DNA of 64,000 nucleotides from Corynebacterium sp. Marseille-P4321 (GTDB lineage Bacteria > Actinomycetota > Actinomycetes > Mycobacteriales > Mycobacteriaceae): NCBI RefSeq assembly GCF_903645305.1, contig NZ_CAHJXO010000001.1:496001-560000 (forward strand), written 5' to 3'. Made by a program: the position numbers and the translations under genes. Under the pieces are notes generated by a model, which was not told where the DNA came from, searched no databases, and was given only the letters and a program-made list of their open reading frames with translations. This document shows positions 1 to 8,750 of this stretch, one piece after another. Numbering within the stretch: the first letter of the stretch is position 1; each line of letters opens with the position of its first letter.

Positions 1-1
1 T

Positions 2-1648
2 CGTGCAGGGCAACCAGCCCGCGACGAGGACCTCATTGATATCGCGGAGGTCGTATCCGCCTACTACACGCGTGAGATCGACCCAGAAAACCCGGACCAG
101 CAGGTCGTCTTCGGCACCTCCGGGCACCGCGGATCCAGCCTGGACAACGCGTTTAACGAGGCACACATTTTGGCCACCACGCAGGCGATTGTGGATTACC
201 GCCGCGAAAACGCCATCGGCGGGCCCGTCTACATCGGCCGCGATACCCATGCACTTTCGGAGCCGGCGATGTTGTCGGCGCTGGAGGTGCTCATCGCCAA
301 CGAGGTGCAGGTGCTTGTCGACGCGGCGGGGCGCTACACCCCCACACCGGCGGTTTCGCACGCCATCCTGCGCCACAACGCGGCGCTAGCGGGCGGGGTG
401 ACGGGCACGGATCCGAAGCGCGCCGACGGTATTGTGGTCACCCCTTCGCACAACCCGCCGCGCGACGGCGGCTTCAAGTACAACCCTCCGTCCGGTGGCC
501 CGGCCGGAGCCGACGCGACCGACTGGATCGCCGCGCGGGCCAACGAATACATCGCCGCGGGCCTCGAAGGCGTTCGCCGCACTCCGGTCACCGGCGTGCT
601 GGACGAGCGCGCCGGGCGCTACGACTTCAAGGAGACGTACGTTGCGGACCTAGTCAATGTCGTGGACATGGACGCCATCAAGGCTTCCGGCCTGCACATC
701 GGCGCAGACCCGATGGGCGGTGCTTCGGTGGACTACTGGGGCGAGATCGCGCAGCGCTACGGGCTGAACATGACGGTGGTCAACCCGCACGTGGACGCCA
801 CCTGGCGGTTCATGACGCTGGATACGGACGGCAAGATCCGCATGGACTGCTCCTCGCCGTCCGCTATGGCCTCGCTCGTGCAGGGCCGCGACAAGTTTGA
901 TCTTGCGACGGGCAATGACGCGGACGCGGACCGCCACGGCATTGTCACCCCGGACGCGGGGCTTATGAACCCGAACCACTACCTTGCTGTGGCCATCGAG
1001 TACCTCTTCAGCCACCGCGAAGGCTGGGCCGATGGCATCGCGGTGGGTAAGACGCTCGTGTCGTCTTCCATGATCGACCGGGTGGTCGCGTCGCTCGGCC
1101 GCGAGCTGGTTGAGGTTCCGGTGGGCTTCAAGTGGTTCGTGCCGGGGCTTATCGACGGTTCCATCGGCTTCGGCGGCGAGGAATCCGCCGGCGCGTCTTT
1201 CCTGCGGAAAGACGGAACCGTGTGGTCCACGGACAAGGACGGGCTGATCATGGACCTGCTCGCCGCGGAGATCACCGCAGTGACCGGCAAGACCCCGTCT
1301 AAGCGCTACGCCGAGTTGGAGGCGGAGTACGGCGCACCTGCCTACGCGCGCATCGACGCCCCGGCGGGTCGCGAGGAGAAGGCCAAGCTGAAGGCCATGT
1401 CGCCGGAGCAGGTAACGGCCGAGGAGTTGGCGGGCGAGCCGATCACAGCGAAGCTCACGGAGGCGCCCGGCAACGGCGCGGCCATCGGCGGGCTGAAGGT
1501 GACCACCGAAAACGCCTGGTTCGCGGCTCGTCCGTCGGGCACCGAGGACAAGTACAAGATTTACGCGGAATCCTTCAAGGGTGAAGACCACCTCAAGCAG
1601 GTGCAGGAGGAGGCGGTCCAGTTGGTCTCCGAGGTGCTCGGCTCCTAG
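2..1648 (+). CDS. pgm: Phosphoglucomutase (alpha-D-glucose phosphate-specific), 5' end outside window
   Basis: Interconverts glucose-1-phosphate and glucose-6-phosphate, linking glycogen, trehalose and cell-wall sugar synthesis to glycolysis. The open frame runs unbroken from base 2 and already reads [18 protein letters not shown], which aligns with E. coli Pgm from about residue 6, so only about five residues and the start codon are missing. Family signatures: FGTSGHRG near the N-terminus, the phosphoserine loop TPSHNPP, the metal-binding stretch [10 protein letters not shown], the sugar-binding loop GGEESAG, and the phosphate-binding C-terminal motif [10 protein letters not shown]. The 548 visible residues fit the 546-residue family size. 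A TTG at 170 is an internal codon, not the start. Confidence 0.96.
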   Translation, partial: RAGQPARDEDLIDIAEVVSAYYTREIDPENPDQQVVFGTSGHRGSSLDNAFNEAHILATTQAIVDYRRENAIGGPVYIGRDTHALSEPAMLSALEVLIANEVQVLVDAAGRYTPTPAVSHAILRHNAALAGGVTGTDPKRADGIVVTPSHNPPRDGGFKYNPPSGGPAGADATDWIAARANEYIAAGLEGVRRTPVTGVLDERAGRYDFKETYVADLVNVVDMDAIKASGLHIGADPMGGASVDYWGEIAQRYGLNMTVVNPHVDATWRFMTLDTDGKIRMDCSSPSAMASLVQGRDKFDLATGNDADADRHGIVTPDAGLMNPNHYLAVAIEYLFSHREGWADGIAVGKTLVSSSMIDRVVASLGRELVEVPVGFKWFVPGLIDGSIGFGGEESAGASFLRKDGTVWSTDKDGLIMDLLAAEITAVTGKTPSKRYAELEAEYGAPAYARIDAPAGREEKAKLKAMSPEQVTAEELAGEPITAKLTEAPGNGAAIGGLKVTTENAWFAARPSGTEDKYKIYAESFKGEDHLKQVQEEAVQLVSEVLGS

Positions 1649-1748
1649 GGGGCTTAAGTGCCAGGGGCGAGTGTTCCAACACCGCTGGGGCGCGCCGGGG
1701 GGTCGCGCCGGGTTCTCGCGTGGGCGCGGGTGCGCTAGGGTCGAATCC

Positions 1749-2279
1749 GTGAGCTCATCTACAGCTGTTTTGGCACAGGATCGCGGGGATGACGTGGAAG
1801 GCGCCGCGGCACACCCGGCGCCTCGTAGCACGGCAACTTTGGCCTTGGATATCGCGTCGGCGTTGGCCCGCTTCGGGCTGGCGTTCATGTGGATCTATTC
1901 CGGCGTGCAGAAGATTCTTGAGCCGCACATCAACATGACGAAGACGGTGGAGGCGTACGAGATCTTTACGCCCTACTGGTCGGACCTCGTCGCGCAAGCT
2001 ATTGGTCCGCTGGAGCTCGCGGGTGGCCTCATCCTATTGCTGGGCATCAAGATCCGCTGGGCGGGCGGGGTCTCGCTCGTGGTGCTGTTTATCTTCATCC
2101 TGGGCCTGTACTCGGCGCACGCGCGCGGCTTGGTCATCGACTGCGGTTGCTTCGACCCTGCGGAGGCGGACCCGCAGCCGGGTGAGCTTCTCACCGCTAT
2201 CTGGCGCGATGTTTTCCTCATCGCCGTCACCGCGTTTATGATGTGGCGTCCGTACAGCAAGTTCGCGATTTACCCGTAG
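1749..2279 (+). CDS. MauE/DoxX-family membrane protein
   Basis: A 176-residue integral membrane protein with about four hydrophobic segments. The N-terminal part (FGLAFMWIYSGVQKILEP) and the loop LVIDCGCFDP, with a paired-cysteine CGC motif, are typical of MauE/DoxX-type proteins that pass electrons or disulfides in the membrane. I chose the GTG at 1749 because a TAGGGT -10 hexamer (1736-1741) lies exactly 7 nt upstream, a leaderless arrangement; the frame is open further upstream but without a ribosome site. A DsbA-like membrane-anchored thiol protein follows 68 nt downstream, suggesting a disulfide-forming pair on the outer face of the membrane. The partnership is inferred. Confidence 0.82.
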   Translation: MSSSTAVLAQDRGDDVEGAAAHPAPRSTATLALDIASALARFGLAFMWIYSGVQKILEPHINMTKTVEAYEIFTPYWSDLVAQAIGPLELAGGLILLLGIKIRWAGGVSLVVLFIFILGLYSAHARGLVIDCGCFDPAEADPQPGELLTAIWRDVFLIAVTAFMMWRPYSKFAIYP

Positions 2280-2347
2280 GGTGAAACGTGACATCATTAG
2301 ATGTCGGATGCACGTCGTATTGATTAGTTACCGAACAGGAGCACACA

Positions 2348-3082
2348 GTGACCACTCGTAAAGTGGAGAATCCGAACAAGAAGGGCAACACCGCCTTTAT
2401 CTGGGCAATCGTGGCCGTGCTTGCCATCGCGGCGCTGGTGATTGGCCTCATCGTGTCCAACGGCCGCACCCAGCGTTCCGAGGCGGCACAGGAGGACATG
2501 GTGGACATGTCCGGAATCACCGTCGAGTGGACTGAGGGCGACGACAGGATCAAGTTGACCGGTTCCAACGCCGACGCCCCGCTGGGCGACCTGTTCGAGG
2601 ACTTCTCCTGCACCTACTGCGCGGAACTGCACGTGGCCACAGACGCCGAGATGATTGAGGCCCTCAAGGCCGGCGATATCAACGTCGAGCTGCGCCCGAT
2701 GGTCACCCAGGACCACGGCGTGGTGGGCCACTCCACCAGGTCCCAGGCGGCCTTCCTCGCGCTGATCGCTAACGGCGAGAACGACGCCGCATTCACCCTG
2801 CGCGACTACCTCTTCGCCAACCAGCAGCAGGTGTTCAACCAGGAAGACTCCGATTCCCTGGCAGACATGGCTTCGGATTGGGGTGCTTCCAAGGACGCTG
2901 TCCAGGACATCCGCGACGAGAAATATCTCGACACAGCTCAGGAGATCAGCGAGAAGAACTTGCAGTACCAGCAGGACGAGACGGGCGACGCGTGGACCCC
3001 GCGCGTGCTGATCAACGGCAAGGACGCCGAGGACCTCGGCGCCGGCCGCGAAGAGTGGGTAACTACCCTGTCCAACCAGTAA
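2348..3082 (+). CDS. Membrane-anchored DsbA-like thioredoxin-fold protein
   Basis: A 244-residue extracytoplasmic thiol-disulfide oxidoreductase. One N-terminal membrane segment (about residues 16-38) anchors a thioredoxin-4/DsbA domain with active site FSCTYCAEL. The cis-proline side is represented by WTPRVLINGK. The GTG start follows a CAGGAG ribosome site. The preceding gene is a MauE/DoxX protein with a CGC motif, a plausible electron partner. Actinobacteria rely on such anchored DsbA homologs to fold secreted proteins; the substrates here are unknown. Confidence 0.85.
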   Translation: MTTRKVENPNKKGNTAFIWAIVAVLAIAALVIGLIVSNGRTQRSEAAQEDMVDMSGITVEWTEGDDRIKLTGSNADAPLGDLFEDFSCTYCAELHVATDAEMIEALKAGDINVELRPMVTQDHGVVGHSTRSQAAFLALIANGENDAAFTLRDYLFANQQQVFNQEDSDSLADMASDWGASKDAVQDIRDEKYLDTAQEISEKNLQYQQDETGDAWTPRVLINGKDAEDLGAGREEWVTTLSNQ

Positions 3083-3160
3083 TTTGGTCGGCTAGTTTGG
3101 GGCCGGTATATTGAGCGGAGTTGTCCACAGGGGCAACACCTCGAGCCGGTTCCGGCTTTA

Positions 3161-3233
3161 GGGGCTATGGCGCAGTTGGTAGCGCACCACACTGGCAGTG
3201 TGGGGGTCACGGGTTCGAATCCCGTTAGCTCCA
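3161..3233 (+). tRNA. tRNA-Ala(GGC), copy 1
   Basis: Full cloverleaf: acceptor GGGGCTA/TAGCTCC (one G-T wobble), anticodon stem CCACA/TGTGG with loop CTGGCAG giving anticodon GGC, and T-loop GGTTCGAATCC. The discriminator is A. The 3' CCA is not encoded (ACTT follows). A second copy identical over the tRNA body lies 39 nt downstream. Confidence 0.97.
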
Positions 3234-3272
3234 CTTCATAACTACATATTCGTGTCGCCGCTTTTGGCTCAC

Positions 3273-3348
3273 GGGGCTATGGCGCAGTTGGTAGCGCACC
3301 ACACTGGCAGTGTGGGGGTCACGGGTTCGAATCCCGTTAGCTCCACCA
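3273..3348 (+). tRNA. tRNA-Ala(GGC), copy 2 with encoded CCA
   Basis: Same tRNA body as the copy at 3161-3233, but here the 3' CCA (3346-3348) is encoded. The pair is probably one transcript. A run of T (3350-3356) shortly after the gene may help termination. Confidence 0.97.
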
Positions 3349-3377
3349 ATTTTTGTCCTCCGCGTACCCTCGGGTAG

Positions 3378-3839
3378 GTGGAGGATTTCACGTTTGCGCA
3401 CCATGACACTCCGTTGGGCATCCTGACCAGCGTGTGCTCTCCGGCAGGGTTGGTTCGTGTGGAGTTTTCGCGATTGCTTATCGACGAGGCTTCGCTGGCC
3501 GACCACGCCGACGTTGATAAGCAATTGCTCGAATACTTCGCTGGCGAGCGCATGCGGTTTGACCTGCCGCTGGACCTGCCAACTGGCGGATTCCAAGCGG
3601 CGGCGCAACGGGCGCTTTTGGACATCCCCTACGGGCGCACCGCGACGTACGCGGAGCTAGCGGCGGCCGCCGGTAACCCGCGTGCGGTGCGCGCCGCAGG
3701 CACGGCGTGTGCGAGAAACCCTTTGCCTATCGTCGTGCCTTGCCACCGCGTGGTGCGCACCGACGGGAGCGTGGGCAACTACGCCGGCGGGGCGCGCGCG
3801 AAGACATTCCTACTGGATTTGGAGGCGAAACATGGCTGA
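3378..3839 (+). CDS. ogt: Methylated-DNA--protein-cysteine S-methyltransferase
   Basis: Repairs O6-alkylguanine by irreversible transfer of the alkyl group to its own cysteine. The 153 residues contain the suicide active site IVVPCHRVV and the DNA-binding helix-turn-helix region IPYGRTATYAELA, followed by RAAGTACARNPLPI. There is no Ada-type N-terminal domain, so this is the short Ogt/MGMT form. The GTG start is 7 nt after TACCCT (3365-3370), consistent with a leaderless transcript. The stop overlaps the start of the downstream kinase gene by 8 nt. Confidence 0.93.
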   Translation: MEDFTFAHHDTPLGILTSVCSPAGLVRVEFSRLLIDEASLADHADVDKQLLEYFAGERMRFDLPLDLPTGGFQAAAQRALLDIPYGRTATYAELAAAAGNPRAVRAAGTACARNPLPIVVPCHRVVRTDGSVGNYAGGARAKTFLLDLEAKHG

Positions 3840-4590
3840 GTTTGTCAAACACGGAAGCGCGCCAGGCGCCGCGGCCGCGGAGGCTGCCTACCTGCGTTGG
3901 CTGGGGGAGGGGTCGGACGCGGTGGTGAAGGTGCTCGCGCTGGACGAAGCGGCGAACACAGTGACCATTGAGCGGGTGGACACGGCAAGGCCCACGCCGC
4001 AGGCTGCCAAGGAAGCCGGGCGCGAACTCGCCGCGATCCACGCGATGGGCGCCGTCGCTTTCGGCGCGCCCGCGGACGGTTGGGAGGGCCCGAACTTCAT
4101 CGGCACCCAGCCCCAGGCGTGCGAACCGAGGCGGCGCTGGGCCGAGTTCTACGTCCAGCAGCGCGTGATGCCGTTCGCCGAAGATGCGGTGGGGCGCGGC
4201 AACCTGGACGAAGACGGTCTGGAAACGGTGCGTCGCGCCTGCGAGGCGTTGCTTGAGGAGGACGAGGACGCACCGCTCGCTCGCATCCACGGCGACCTGT
4301 GGACGGGCAACCTCATGTTCTCCACCACAGGCCCTCGTTTCATCGACCCGGCGGCACACGGCGGGCACCCGCTCACCGACATCGCCATGCTCGAACTTTT
4401 CGGGGCGCCGCATTTGCACGCAATTATCGACGCCTACCTGGACGCCGGCGGGACCTTAGGCGCGGATTGGGAGCGTCGGATCCCCATTCACCAACTGCAC
4501 CCGCTGGCAGTGCACGCGAAAACACACGGACCGTCCTACGGCTCGGCGCTCGTGCGCGCGGCGGAGGAGACCCTGCGGGTGGTGGGGTAA
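3832..4590 (+). CDS. Fructosamine/ketosamine-3-kinase family protein
   Basis: Predicted cytosolic kinase of the fructosamine-3-kinase family, which phosphorylates sugar adducts on amines so they decompose and free the protein. The protein-kinase-like catalytic loop is RIHGDLWTGNLMF and the DFG-equivalent is RFIDPAAHGGHPLTDIAML, both typical of the bacterial branch. The frame is open from 3682, but the ATG at 3832 gives 252 residues, the usual family size, and overlaps ogt by 8 nt, implying translational coupling. The pairing with an alkyl-repair enzyme suggests a small damage-repair operon. Confidence 0.86.
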   Translation: MAEFVKHGSAPGAAAAEAAYLRWLGEGSDAVVKVLALDEAANTVTIERVDTARPTPQAAKEAGRELAAIHAMGAVAFGAPADGWEGPNFIGTQPQACEPRRRWAEFYVQQRVMPFAEDAVGRGNLDEDGLETVRRACEALLEEDEDAPLARIHGDLWTGNLMFSTTGPRFIDPAAHGGHPLTDIAMLELFGAPHLHAIIDAYLDAGGTLGADWERRIPIHQLHPLAVHAKTHGPSYGSALVRAAEETLRVVG

Positions 4591-4594
4591 GGGG

Positions 4595-4646
4595 TTGACG
4601 GAGATCTGAGGGCCCGCTACTCTGCGATGTAATACATGTAATACAT
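4595..4646 (+). promoter_or_regulatory. vapBC promoter and palindromic operator
   Basis: TTGACG (4595-4600), a 17-nt spacer and TACTCT (4618-4623) form a near-consensus promoter. Just downstream, 4627-4646 reads ATGTAATACATGTAATACAT: two copies of the perfect palindrome ATGTA-A-TACAT sharing their central ATGT side. This is the expected architecture for autoregulation by an antitoxin binding cooperatively at the transcription start. An SD (GGGAGG) follows before the ATG at 4660. Confidence 0.8.
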
Positions 4647-4659
4647 CGGGAGGTGTCGC

Positions 4660-5046
4660 ATGGGTGTTGAAGAACGGCTTCGCGAATTGTTGACCGATCA
4701 TGCTGGTATCGCCACGGTTTCAATGCGTGAGCTGAACCAGAAGACGCGTGCGGTGATTGACCGGGTGATGAAGGAGGGGATTGCATTGACGGTGACGGAT
4801 AGGGGAAGGCCGATTGCGGAAATTCATCCGGTGAGCCAGAAAACGGGGTTAGACCGGCTCGACGAACTTGGGCTCCTGGAGCAGAGGGGGAAACCATTTG
4901 AGGTGGACTGGGAACCCATCCAGCTCGACTTCACTCTGGAAGAATTGCTCGAGAGTGAGCGCGGGGAGGATCGCCTGGAGCGGGTGATGGCGGACCTTCG
5001 CGCCCTGGACAGCTCTCGGGTAGACGAGGGGAAGGGAGATGAATAG
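4660..5046 (+). CDS. vapB: Type II antitoxin, Phd/YefM-VapB type
   Basis: A 128-residue antitoxin. Residues about 20-50 (VSMRELNQKTRAVIDRVMKE, then TVTDRGRPIAEIHPV) match the Phd/YefM DNA-binding fold. The acidic, poorly conserved C-terminal half should wrap the toxin. It overlaps the PIN toxin gene by 8 nt and sits behind a palindromic operator that it probably binds with the toxin. It is longer than the usual 70-90 residue antitoxins because of a C-terminal extension rich in Glu and Asp. Confidence 0.9.
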   Translation: MGVEERLRELLTDHAGIATVSMRELNQKTRAVIDRVMKEGIALTVTDRGRPIAEIHPVSQKTGLDRLDELGLLEQRGKPFEVDWEPIQLDFTLEELLESERGEDRLERVMADLRALDSSRVDEGKGDE

Positions 5047-5452
5047 GGGGAGGCCTGTTGCCTACGTGGACTCGTCGGTACTTATTGCGTCGATCGGCAA
5101 TGAGTCGTACGGCGAGTGGGCAAGAGGGGTCTTGGCAAGGAAAGAGGCCGTAAGTTCAGCCATCGCCAAAGTGGAACTGGCTCGTTTCGCTCATCGGATG
5201 GGGCAGTTGAGCGAACGCCTCCGCTCGGTGATGTCGACCCTCTCGTTCGTGAAAGTGGAAGATCAAGCAATCGCCGCCGCAACAGCGGTCAGTGGTGAAG
5301 TGAAGGCACTCGACGCCCTGCACGTGGGAACGTGGGCGCATTTAAAGGCCGTAGGGGTGGAGTGTCCGTTCATTACCCTCGACCGCAAACAGGCGGCAGC
5401 GGCCTCACGGGCGGGGGCGACAGTACTGCACCCCTTTGGCGATCTGCGCTAG
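5039..5452 (+). CDS. vapC: PIN-domain ribonuclease toxin
   Basis: A 137-residue PIN-domain toxin, expected to cleave RNA (often tRNA) when freed from the antitoxin. It starts [13 protein letters not shown] with the first catalytic Asp at about residue 11, has a mid Glu region (KVELARF) and the second Asp in [12 protein letters not shown], and ends with [12 protein letters not shown], a standard PIN ending. Its stop codon shares the four bases CTAG (5449-5452) with the stop of the convergent nadE, so the two genes have no intergenic space. Confidence 0.9.
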   Translation: MNRGRPVAYVDSSVLIASIGNESYGEWARGVLARKEAVSSAIAKVELARFAHRMGQLSERLRSVMSTLSFVKVEDQAIAAATAVSGEVKALDALHVGTWAHLKAVGVECPFITLDRKQAAAASRAGATVLHPFGDLR

Positions 5453-6273
5453 CGCCACCACGCCTCGTCCGGCCCCGGTGGCAGGTGGCGTTTGTGCTGG
5501 CCCACGCGCCAAAGGTGCTCGAGTCGCTGCGCAGCATCGTCTGGCACGGGTTTGCCCTCCAGGTAATCGTCGATGTGGGCGTAGGTGACGCCGAGCGCCT
5601 CTTCGTCGGGAAGCGCGGGGCGGTCCTCTTCCAGGTCCGCGGTGGGTACCTTCTCCCACAGGCGGGGTTCGGCCCCGAGGTGTTCCAGCAGCGCCGCGCC
5701 CTGGCGCTTGTTCAGACCCGCCAGTGGCAGCAGGTCTGCGGCTCCGTCGCCGTGCTTGGTGAAGAACCCGGTGACATTTTCCGCCGCGTGGTCGGTGCCC
5801 ACCACTAAAAGGCCCCTCTCGCCGGCGATGGCGTACTGCGCGATCATGCGCATCCGGGCCTTGACGTTGCCCTTGTTGAAGTCCCCCAGGCCGCTTACCC
5901 CAAGCGCCCCAGCCACCGCGTTCGCCATCGCGGTGGTGGCGGGCTCGATATCTACTGTCACCGTCTCGTCGGGCTGGATGAACTGCAACGCTGCCTGGGC
6001 GTCATCTTCGTCCGCCTGCACGCCGTGAGGCAGGCGGACCGCCACGAACGCGGCGTCTTCGCCAGCCGCACGGCGCTGTTCCACGGCGAGCTGCGCCAAC
6101 CGGCCCGCCAGTGTGGAGTCCTGCCCGCCGGAAATCCCCAGCACATACCCCTTCGTGCCGGTGGCTTCGAGGTACTGCGCTAAGAAGTCCACACGGCGTT
6201 CAATCTCCGCGCCGGGGTCGATGGTGGGCTTGACTCCTAGGGCATCGATGATCTCGGACTGCGTGGTGTTCAT
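5449..6273 (-). CDS. nadE: NH3-dependent NAD+ synthetase
   Basis: Amidates nicotinic acid adenine dinucleotide to NAD+ with ATP and ammonia, the last step of NAD synthesis. The N-type ATP pyrophosphatase loop is GISGGQDST at residues 47-54. [12 protein letters not shown] and [27 protein letters not shown] are the substrate-binding signatures. There is no N-terminal glutaminase domain, so it is the ammonia-only form; 274 residues match E. coli NadE. I chose the ATG at 6273 because TACGAT lies 7 nt upstream on the minus strand. Together with pncB and pncA in this window it covers NAD salvage from nicotinamide except nadD. Confidence 0.95.
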   Translation of the reverse strand: MNTTQSEIIDALGVKPTIDPGAEIERRVDFLAQYLEATGTKGYVLGISGGQDSTLAGRLAQLAVEQRRAAGEDAAFVAVRLPHGVQADEDDAQAALQFIQPDETVTVDIEPATTAMANAVAGALGVSGLGDFNKGNVKARMRMIAQYAIAGERGLLVVGTDHAAENVTGFFTKHGDGAADLLPLAGLNKRQGAALLEHLGAEPRLWEKVPTADLEEDRPALPDEEALGVTYAHIDDYLEGKPVPDDAAQRLEHLWRVGQHKRHLPPGPDEAWWR

Positions 6274-6308
6274 GGCGTTTATCGTAGTTCGGGGGCATAT
6301 TAGGTGCC

Positions 6309-7679
6309 ATGACACAATCACGCGCACGCGGCAACGAGGGCAGCACCAGCTACGCCCGCACCGTCGCCGCGGTGGCCGCCTTAGGCGGTTTTCTTTTCGG
6401 CTACGACACGGGCGTGATGAGCGGCGCGCTGCTGTTCGTGGGGCCAGAGTTCGATATGACTCCCGCACAGGAGGGCACCGTCACAGCGATGCTGCTCGTC
6501 GGCGCCGCCATCGGCGCGCTCACCGGCGGCGCAGTGGCGGACGCGCTGGGGCGCAGGCGCACCCTCATCGTCGGCGGCGCGATCTTCGTGCTGGGATCGG
6601 TGTGGTGCGCCCTCGCTGGCGCGCCGGGCTCGCTTACCGCCGCCCGCTTCTTCCTCGGTCTCGCGGTGGGCGCGGTGTCCATCGTCACCCCGATGTACCT
6701 CAGTGAGATGGCGCCGTCGAATATCCGCGGCAAGCTCGTTTCGCTGAACACACTGATGATCGTGGTGGGGCAGTTGTGCGCCTACCTGGTCAACTCGGCA
6801 CTGGCCAGCACGGGCAGCTGGCGCTGGATGCTGGGGCTCGCCGCGGTGCCGGGCGTCGCGCTTGCGTTGGGGATGTGCTTCCTGCCGGAAACACCGCTGT
6901 GGCTCGCCCGCGGCGGGAAACACGCCGACGCCGCACGTGTTGCGTCCCGGGTAGGGGTCTCGCGCGAAGAGCTCGACGCAACCTGGGCGCAGGACGCGAA
7001 GCTGCGCAGCACACGCGGCCAGGAGTGGAGGGCATTGAAGGCCAACCGGTGGCTGCAAATCACTGTGCTCATCGCCGCAGCCCTGGGGGTGACGCAGCAG
7101 ATCACCGGCGTCAACGCGATCGTCTACTTCGCACCCACGATGATGTCCCAGGTGGGCATGCCCACGGAGAACGCCATCTACACCTCGATTGTCATCGGAG
7201 TGTTTTCCGTGGTGGCCTGCTGGGTGGGCCTGCAGATCATCGACCGCGTGGGCCGCAAACGGCTGCTGCTCATCGGCCTCGTCCTCAACGTCGTCTTCCT
7301 CACCCTGCTGTCCGTGATCTACCGCGCCGCGGAGAACGACCCGGCCTACGCCTGGGCGGCGCTTGCGTGCATGGCGGCGTTCATCGCATCGCAGCAGGCG
7401 GCGGTGTCGCCCACGACGTGGCTGCTTATCTCGGAGCTAGTCCCGGCGCAAGTGCGCGGTCTCGGCATGGGCCTCGCGGGGCTCGCGTTGTGGGTGGCCA
7501 ACTGGGCGGTGGCGCAATTCTTCTTGCCGTTAGTTTCCGCGCTTTCTGCTGCGACAACGTTCCTCATCTTTGTACTGATGGGGATTCTGGCGGCCGGTTT
7601 CGTGGCGGTCTTCGTCCCGGAGACGAAGCGTCGCAGCCTCGCGGATGTGGCTGGCGAAATGGAGCGGCGCTACCACTAG
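6309..7679 (+). CDS. Sugar porter, major facilitator superfamily
   Basis: A 456-residue 12-segment proton-coupled sugar transporter. Sugar-porter signatures: [15 protein letters not shown] in helix 1, the loop DALGRRR between helices 2 and 3, [14 protein letters not shown] after helix 4, [11 protein letters not shown] ending the first half, [15 protein letters not shown] in helix 7, DRVGRKRLL in the second half and PETKRRSL at the C-terminus. It is close to the GalP/XylE/IolT group; the sugar cannot be told from sequence. It is divergent from nadE with only 35 nt between the starts, so the two promoters overlap. Confidence 0.9.
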   Translation: MTQSRARGNEGSTSYARTVAAVAALGGFLFGYDTGVMSGALLFVGPEFDMTPAQEGTVTAMLLVGAAIGALTGGAVADALGRRRTLIVGGAIFVLGSVWCALAGAPGSLTAARFFLGLAVGAVSIVTPMYLSEMAPSNIRGKLVSLNTLMIVVGQLCAYLVNSALASTGSWRWMLGLAAVPGVALALGMCFLPETPLWLARGGKHADAARVASRVGVSREELDATWAQDAKLRSTRGQEWRALKANRWLQITVLIAAALGVTQQITGVNAIVYFAPTMMSQVGMPTENAIYTSIVIGVFSVVACWVGLQIIDRVGRKRLLLIGLVLNVVFLTLLSVIYRAAENDPAYAWAALACMAAFIASQQAAVSPTTWLLISELVPAQVRGLGMGLAGLALWVANWAVAQFFLPLVSALSAATTFLIFVLMGILAAGFVAVFVPETKRRSLADVAGEMERRYH

Positions 7680-7819
7680 CGCCAGGTATTTCGGCTGCGG
7701 CGAAGACCGGGGGTTTGGTCCCGGGGGCGGGAAACTGTAACATGTATCGACGTGTCGCGACCCGGCCACCGGCCGCGTGTCGCCTATGCAGGTAAACCCC
7801 GAGCAGAAAGGAGCGCCCG

Positions 7820-7942
7820 ATGAAGGTCCGCAAGTCGCTTCGGTCGCTGAAGAACAAGCCGGGCGCCCAGGTTGTGCGTCGCCACGGCAAGGTCTACGTG
7901 ATCAACAAGAAGGATCCGCGCTTCAAGGCCCGCCAGGGCTAG
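7820..7942 (+). CDS. rpmJ: 50S ribosomal protein L36, cysteine-free (C-) form
   Basis: A 40-residue basic protein, [15 protein letters not shown] to [10 protein letters not shown], preceded by a strong SD (GAAAGGAG). It matches the type B L36 paralog that lacks the zinc-ribbon cysteines of the standard protein. Such C- forms replace zinc-binding L36 and spare zinc, often under Zur control, but I see no clear Zur palindrome in the 140 nt upstream. It stands alone, away from the ribosomal operons. Confidence 0.93.
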   Translation: MKVRKSLRSLKNKPGAQVVRRHGKVYVINKKDPRFKARQG

Positions 7943-7963
7943 TCGCTAGCGCGGCATCTTAGG

Positions 7964-8014
7964 AAAACCCGTCACCGCGGGAGGAGTTGTCCTCCCACGG
8001 TGGCGGGTTTTCTT
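7964..8014 (+). terminator. Rho-independent terminator after rpmJ
   Basis: A long near-perfect stem: AAAACCCGTCACCG and GGGAGGA pair with TCCTCCC and CGGTGGCGGGTTTT around a GTTG loop. A-rich on the left and T-rich on the right, so it could work on both strands. Confidence 0.9.
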
Positions 8015-8046
8015 CTGCCCGGGAGGATGCGGGGGCACCGAGGGCG

Positions 8047-8111
8047 TTGCAGAAATCGGGATTTCGGTCCAGTTTTGGCCGTTTTCGGGCCGAAAATCCC
8101 GATTTGTGCAA
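8047..8111. repeat. Intergenic palindromic repeat, copy A
   Basis: The left arm TTGCAGAAATCGGGATTT (8047-8064) pairs with AAATCCCGATTTGTGCAA (8094-8111), 17 of 18 bases. The 29-base centre contains CCAGTTTTGG and GGCCGTTTTCGGGCC. A second copy with the identical 18-base left arm lies at 15563-15627. Both sit just after a terminator. Probably a dispersed REP-like element. From 8112 to 8244 I see no gene. Confidence 0.75.
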
Positions 8112-8244
8112 TCGGGGCCGGTGCTGCCCGAACCCTGGCCGCCGAGAAACCACAGGCCGGCGACTGAGCCCGCCCACAGATCTGAATTTTTCCGGTGAAT
8201 TACACCGATGTTGCGCCGCGGCTTTGTAGTCGAGTGCCATATGC

Positions 8245-8342
8245 GGACTACATGTAGGTAATTTCCTGTACCTTACCTGGGATAACACCGTTGTAACTAC
8301 TACATGTAGTAGTGGTTGCCGATATTTCCCCCAAGGTATAGT
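8245..8342 (+). promoter_or_regulatory. nrdHIE promoter with two NrdR-type boxes
   Basis: Two palindromes centred on ACATGT: an imperfect one at 8245-8260 (GGACTACATGTAGGTA) and a perfect 18-mer ACTACTACATGTAGTAGT at 8296-8313. Their centres are 52 bp apart, about five helical turns, as expected for cooperative NrdR binding. The second box abuts TTGCCG (8316-8321), a likely -35 for TATAGT (8337-8342), so binding would block transcription. Three copies of ACACCGwTGT (8200, 8285 and 8356) also lie in this region; their role is unknown. Confidence 0.75.
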
Positions 8343-8419
8343 GTCTTCTCGTGTAACACCGATGTAAGTCGGTCACCGGGCAGGGCACCGGGGACGAGTA
8401 GAGAAAGAGCGCAGAGGAT

Positions 8420-8647
8420 ATGTCGATCACCGTTTACAGCAAGCCGGCGTGCATGCAGTGCAAGGCCACCGAGAAGGCACTGACCAAGGCGGGGCTGGAG
8501 TTCACCACCGTGGACATCTCCATCGACGAAGAGGCCCGCGATTACGTGATGGCCCTCGGCTACGTGCAGGCCCCGGTTGTTGAAGTCGACGGTGAGCACT
8601 GGTCCGGCTTCCGCCCGGACCGCATCCGTGGCCTGAAGGCAGCGTAA
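8420..8647 (+). CDS. nrdH: Glutaredoxin-like NrdH-redoxin
   Basis: A 75-residue redoxin that donates electrons to class Ib ribonucleotide reductase and is itself reduced by thioredoxin reductase. The active site is KPACMQCKAT (CxxC at residues 11 and 14), and the C-terminal motif WSGFRPDRI is the NrdH signature. Usual length. First gene of nrdH-nrdI-nrdE, separated from nrdI by about 100 nt that hold a large hairpin. Confidence 0.96.
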   Translation: MSITVYSKPACMQCKATEKALTKAGLEFTTVDISIDEEARDYVMALGYVQAPVVEVDGEHWSGFRPDRIRGLKAA

Positions 8648-8665
8648 CCGGAGCGACAGGCCCTC

Positions 8666-8734
8666 AAACCCAGCTGTTTGCACTCAGCTCATCCCCGAAA
8701 AACGGGGAATAGCTGAGTGCAGGTAGCTGGGTTT
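8666..8734 (+). other. Large three-tiered hairpin between nrdH and nrdI
   Basis: A 69-nt symmetric hairpin: AAACCCAGCT (8666-8675) pairs with AGCTGGGTTT (8725-8734); after a 4x4 internal loop GCACTCAGCT (8680-8689) pairs with AGCTGAGTGC (8711-8720); after a 2x2 loop TCCCCG pairs with CGGGGA around AAAAA. All 26 pairs are Watson-Crick. No T-tract follows, so it is not an ordinary terminator. It could stabilise or process the nrd mRNA, tune nrdH against nrdIE, or be a dispersed palindromic element. Confidence 0.8.
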
Positions 8735-8750
8735 AGTAGAGGGGGAGGCA

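Noticed and set aside
650..1888. Long open frame on the minus strand across pgm
   Set aside because: It mirrors pgm codons, has a composition rich in Arg, His and Leu typical of a shadow frame, and has no ribosome site.
8666..8734. Ordinary rho-independent terminator after nrdH
   Set aside because: No T-tract follows and nrdI and nrdE have no clear promoter of their own downstream of it.
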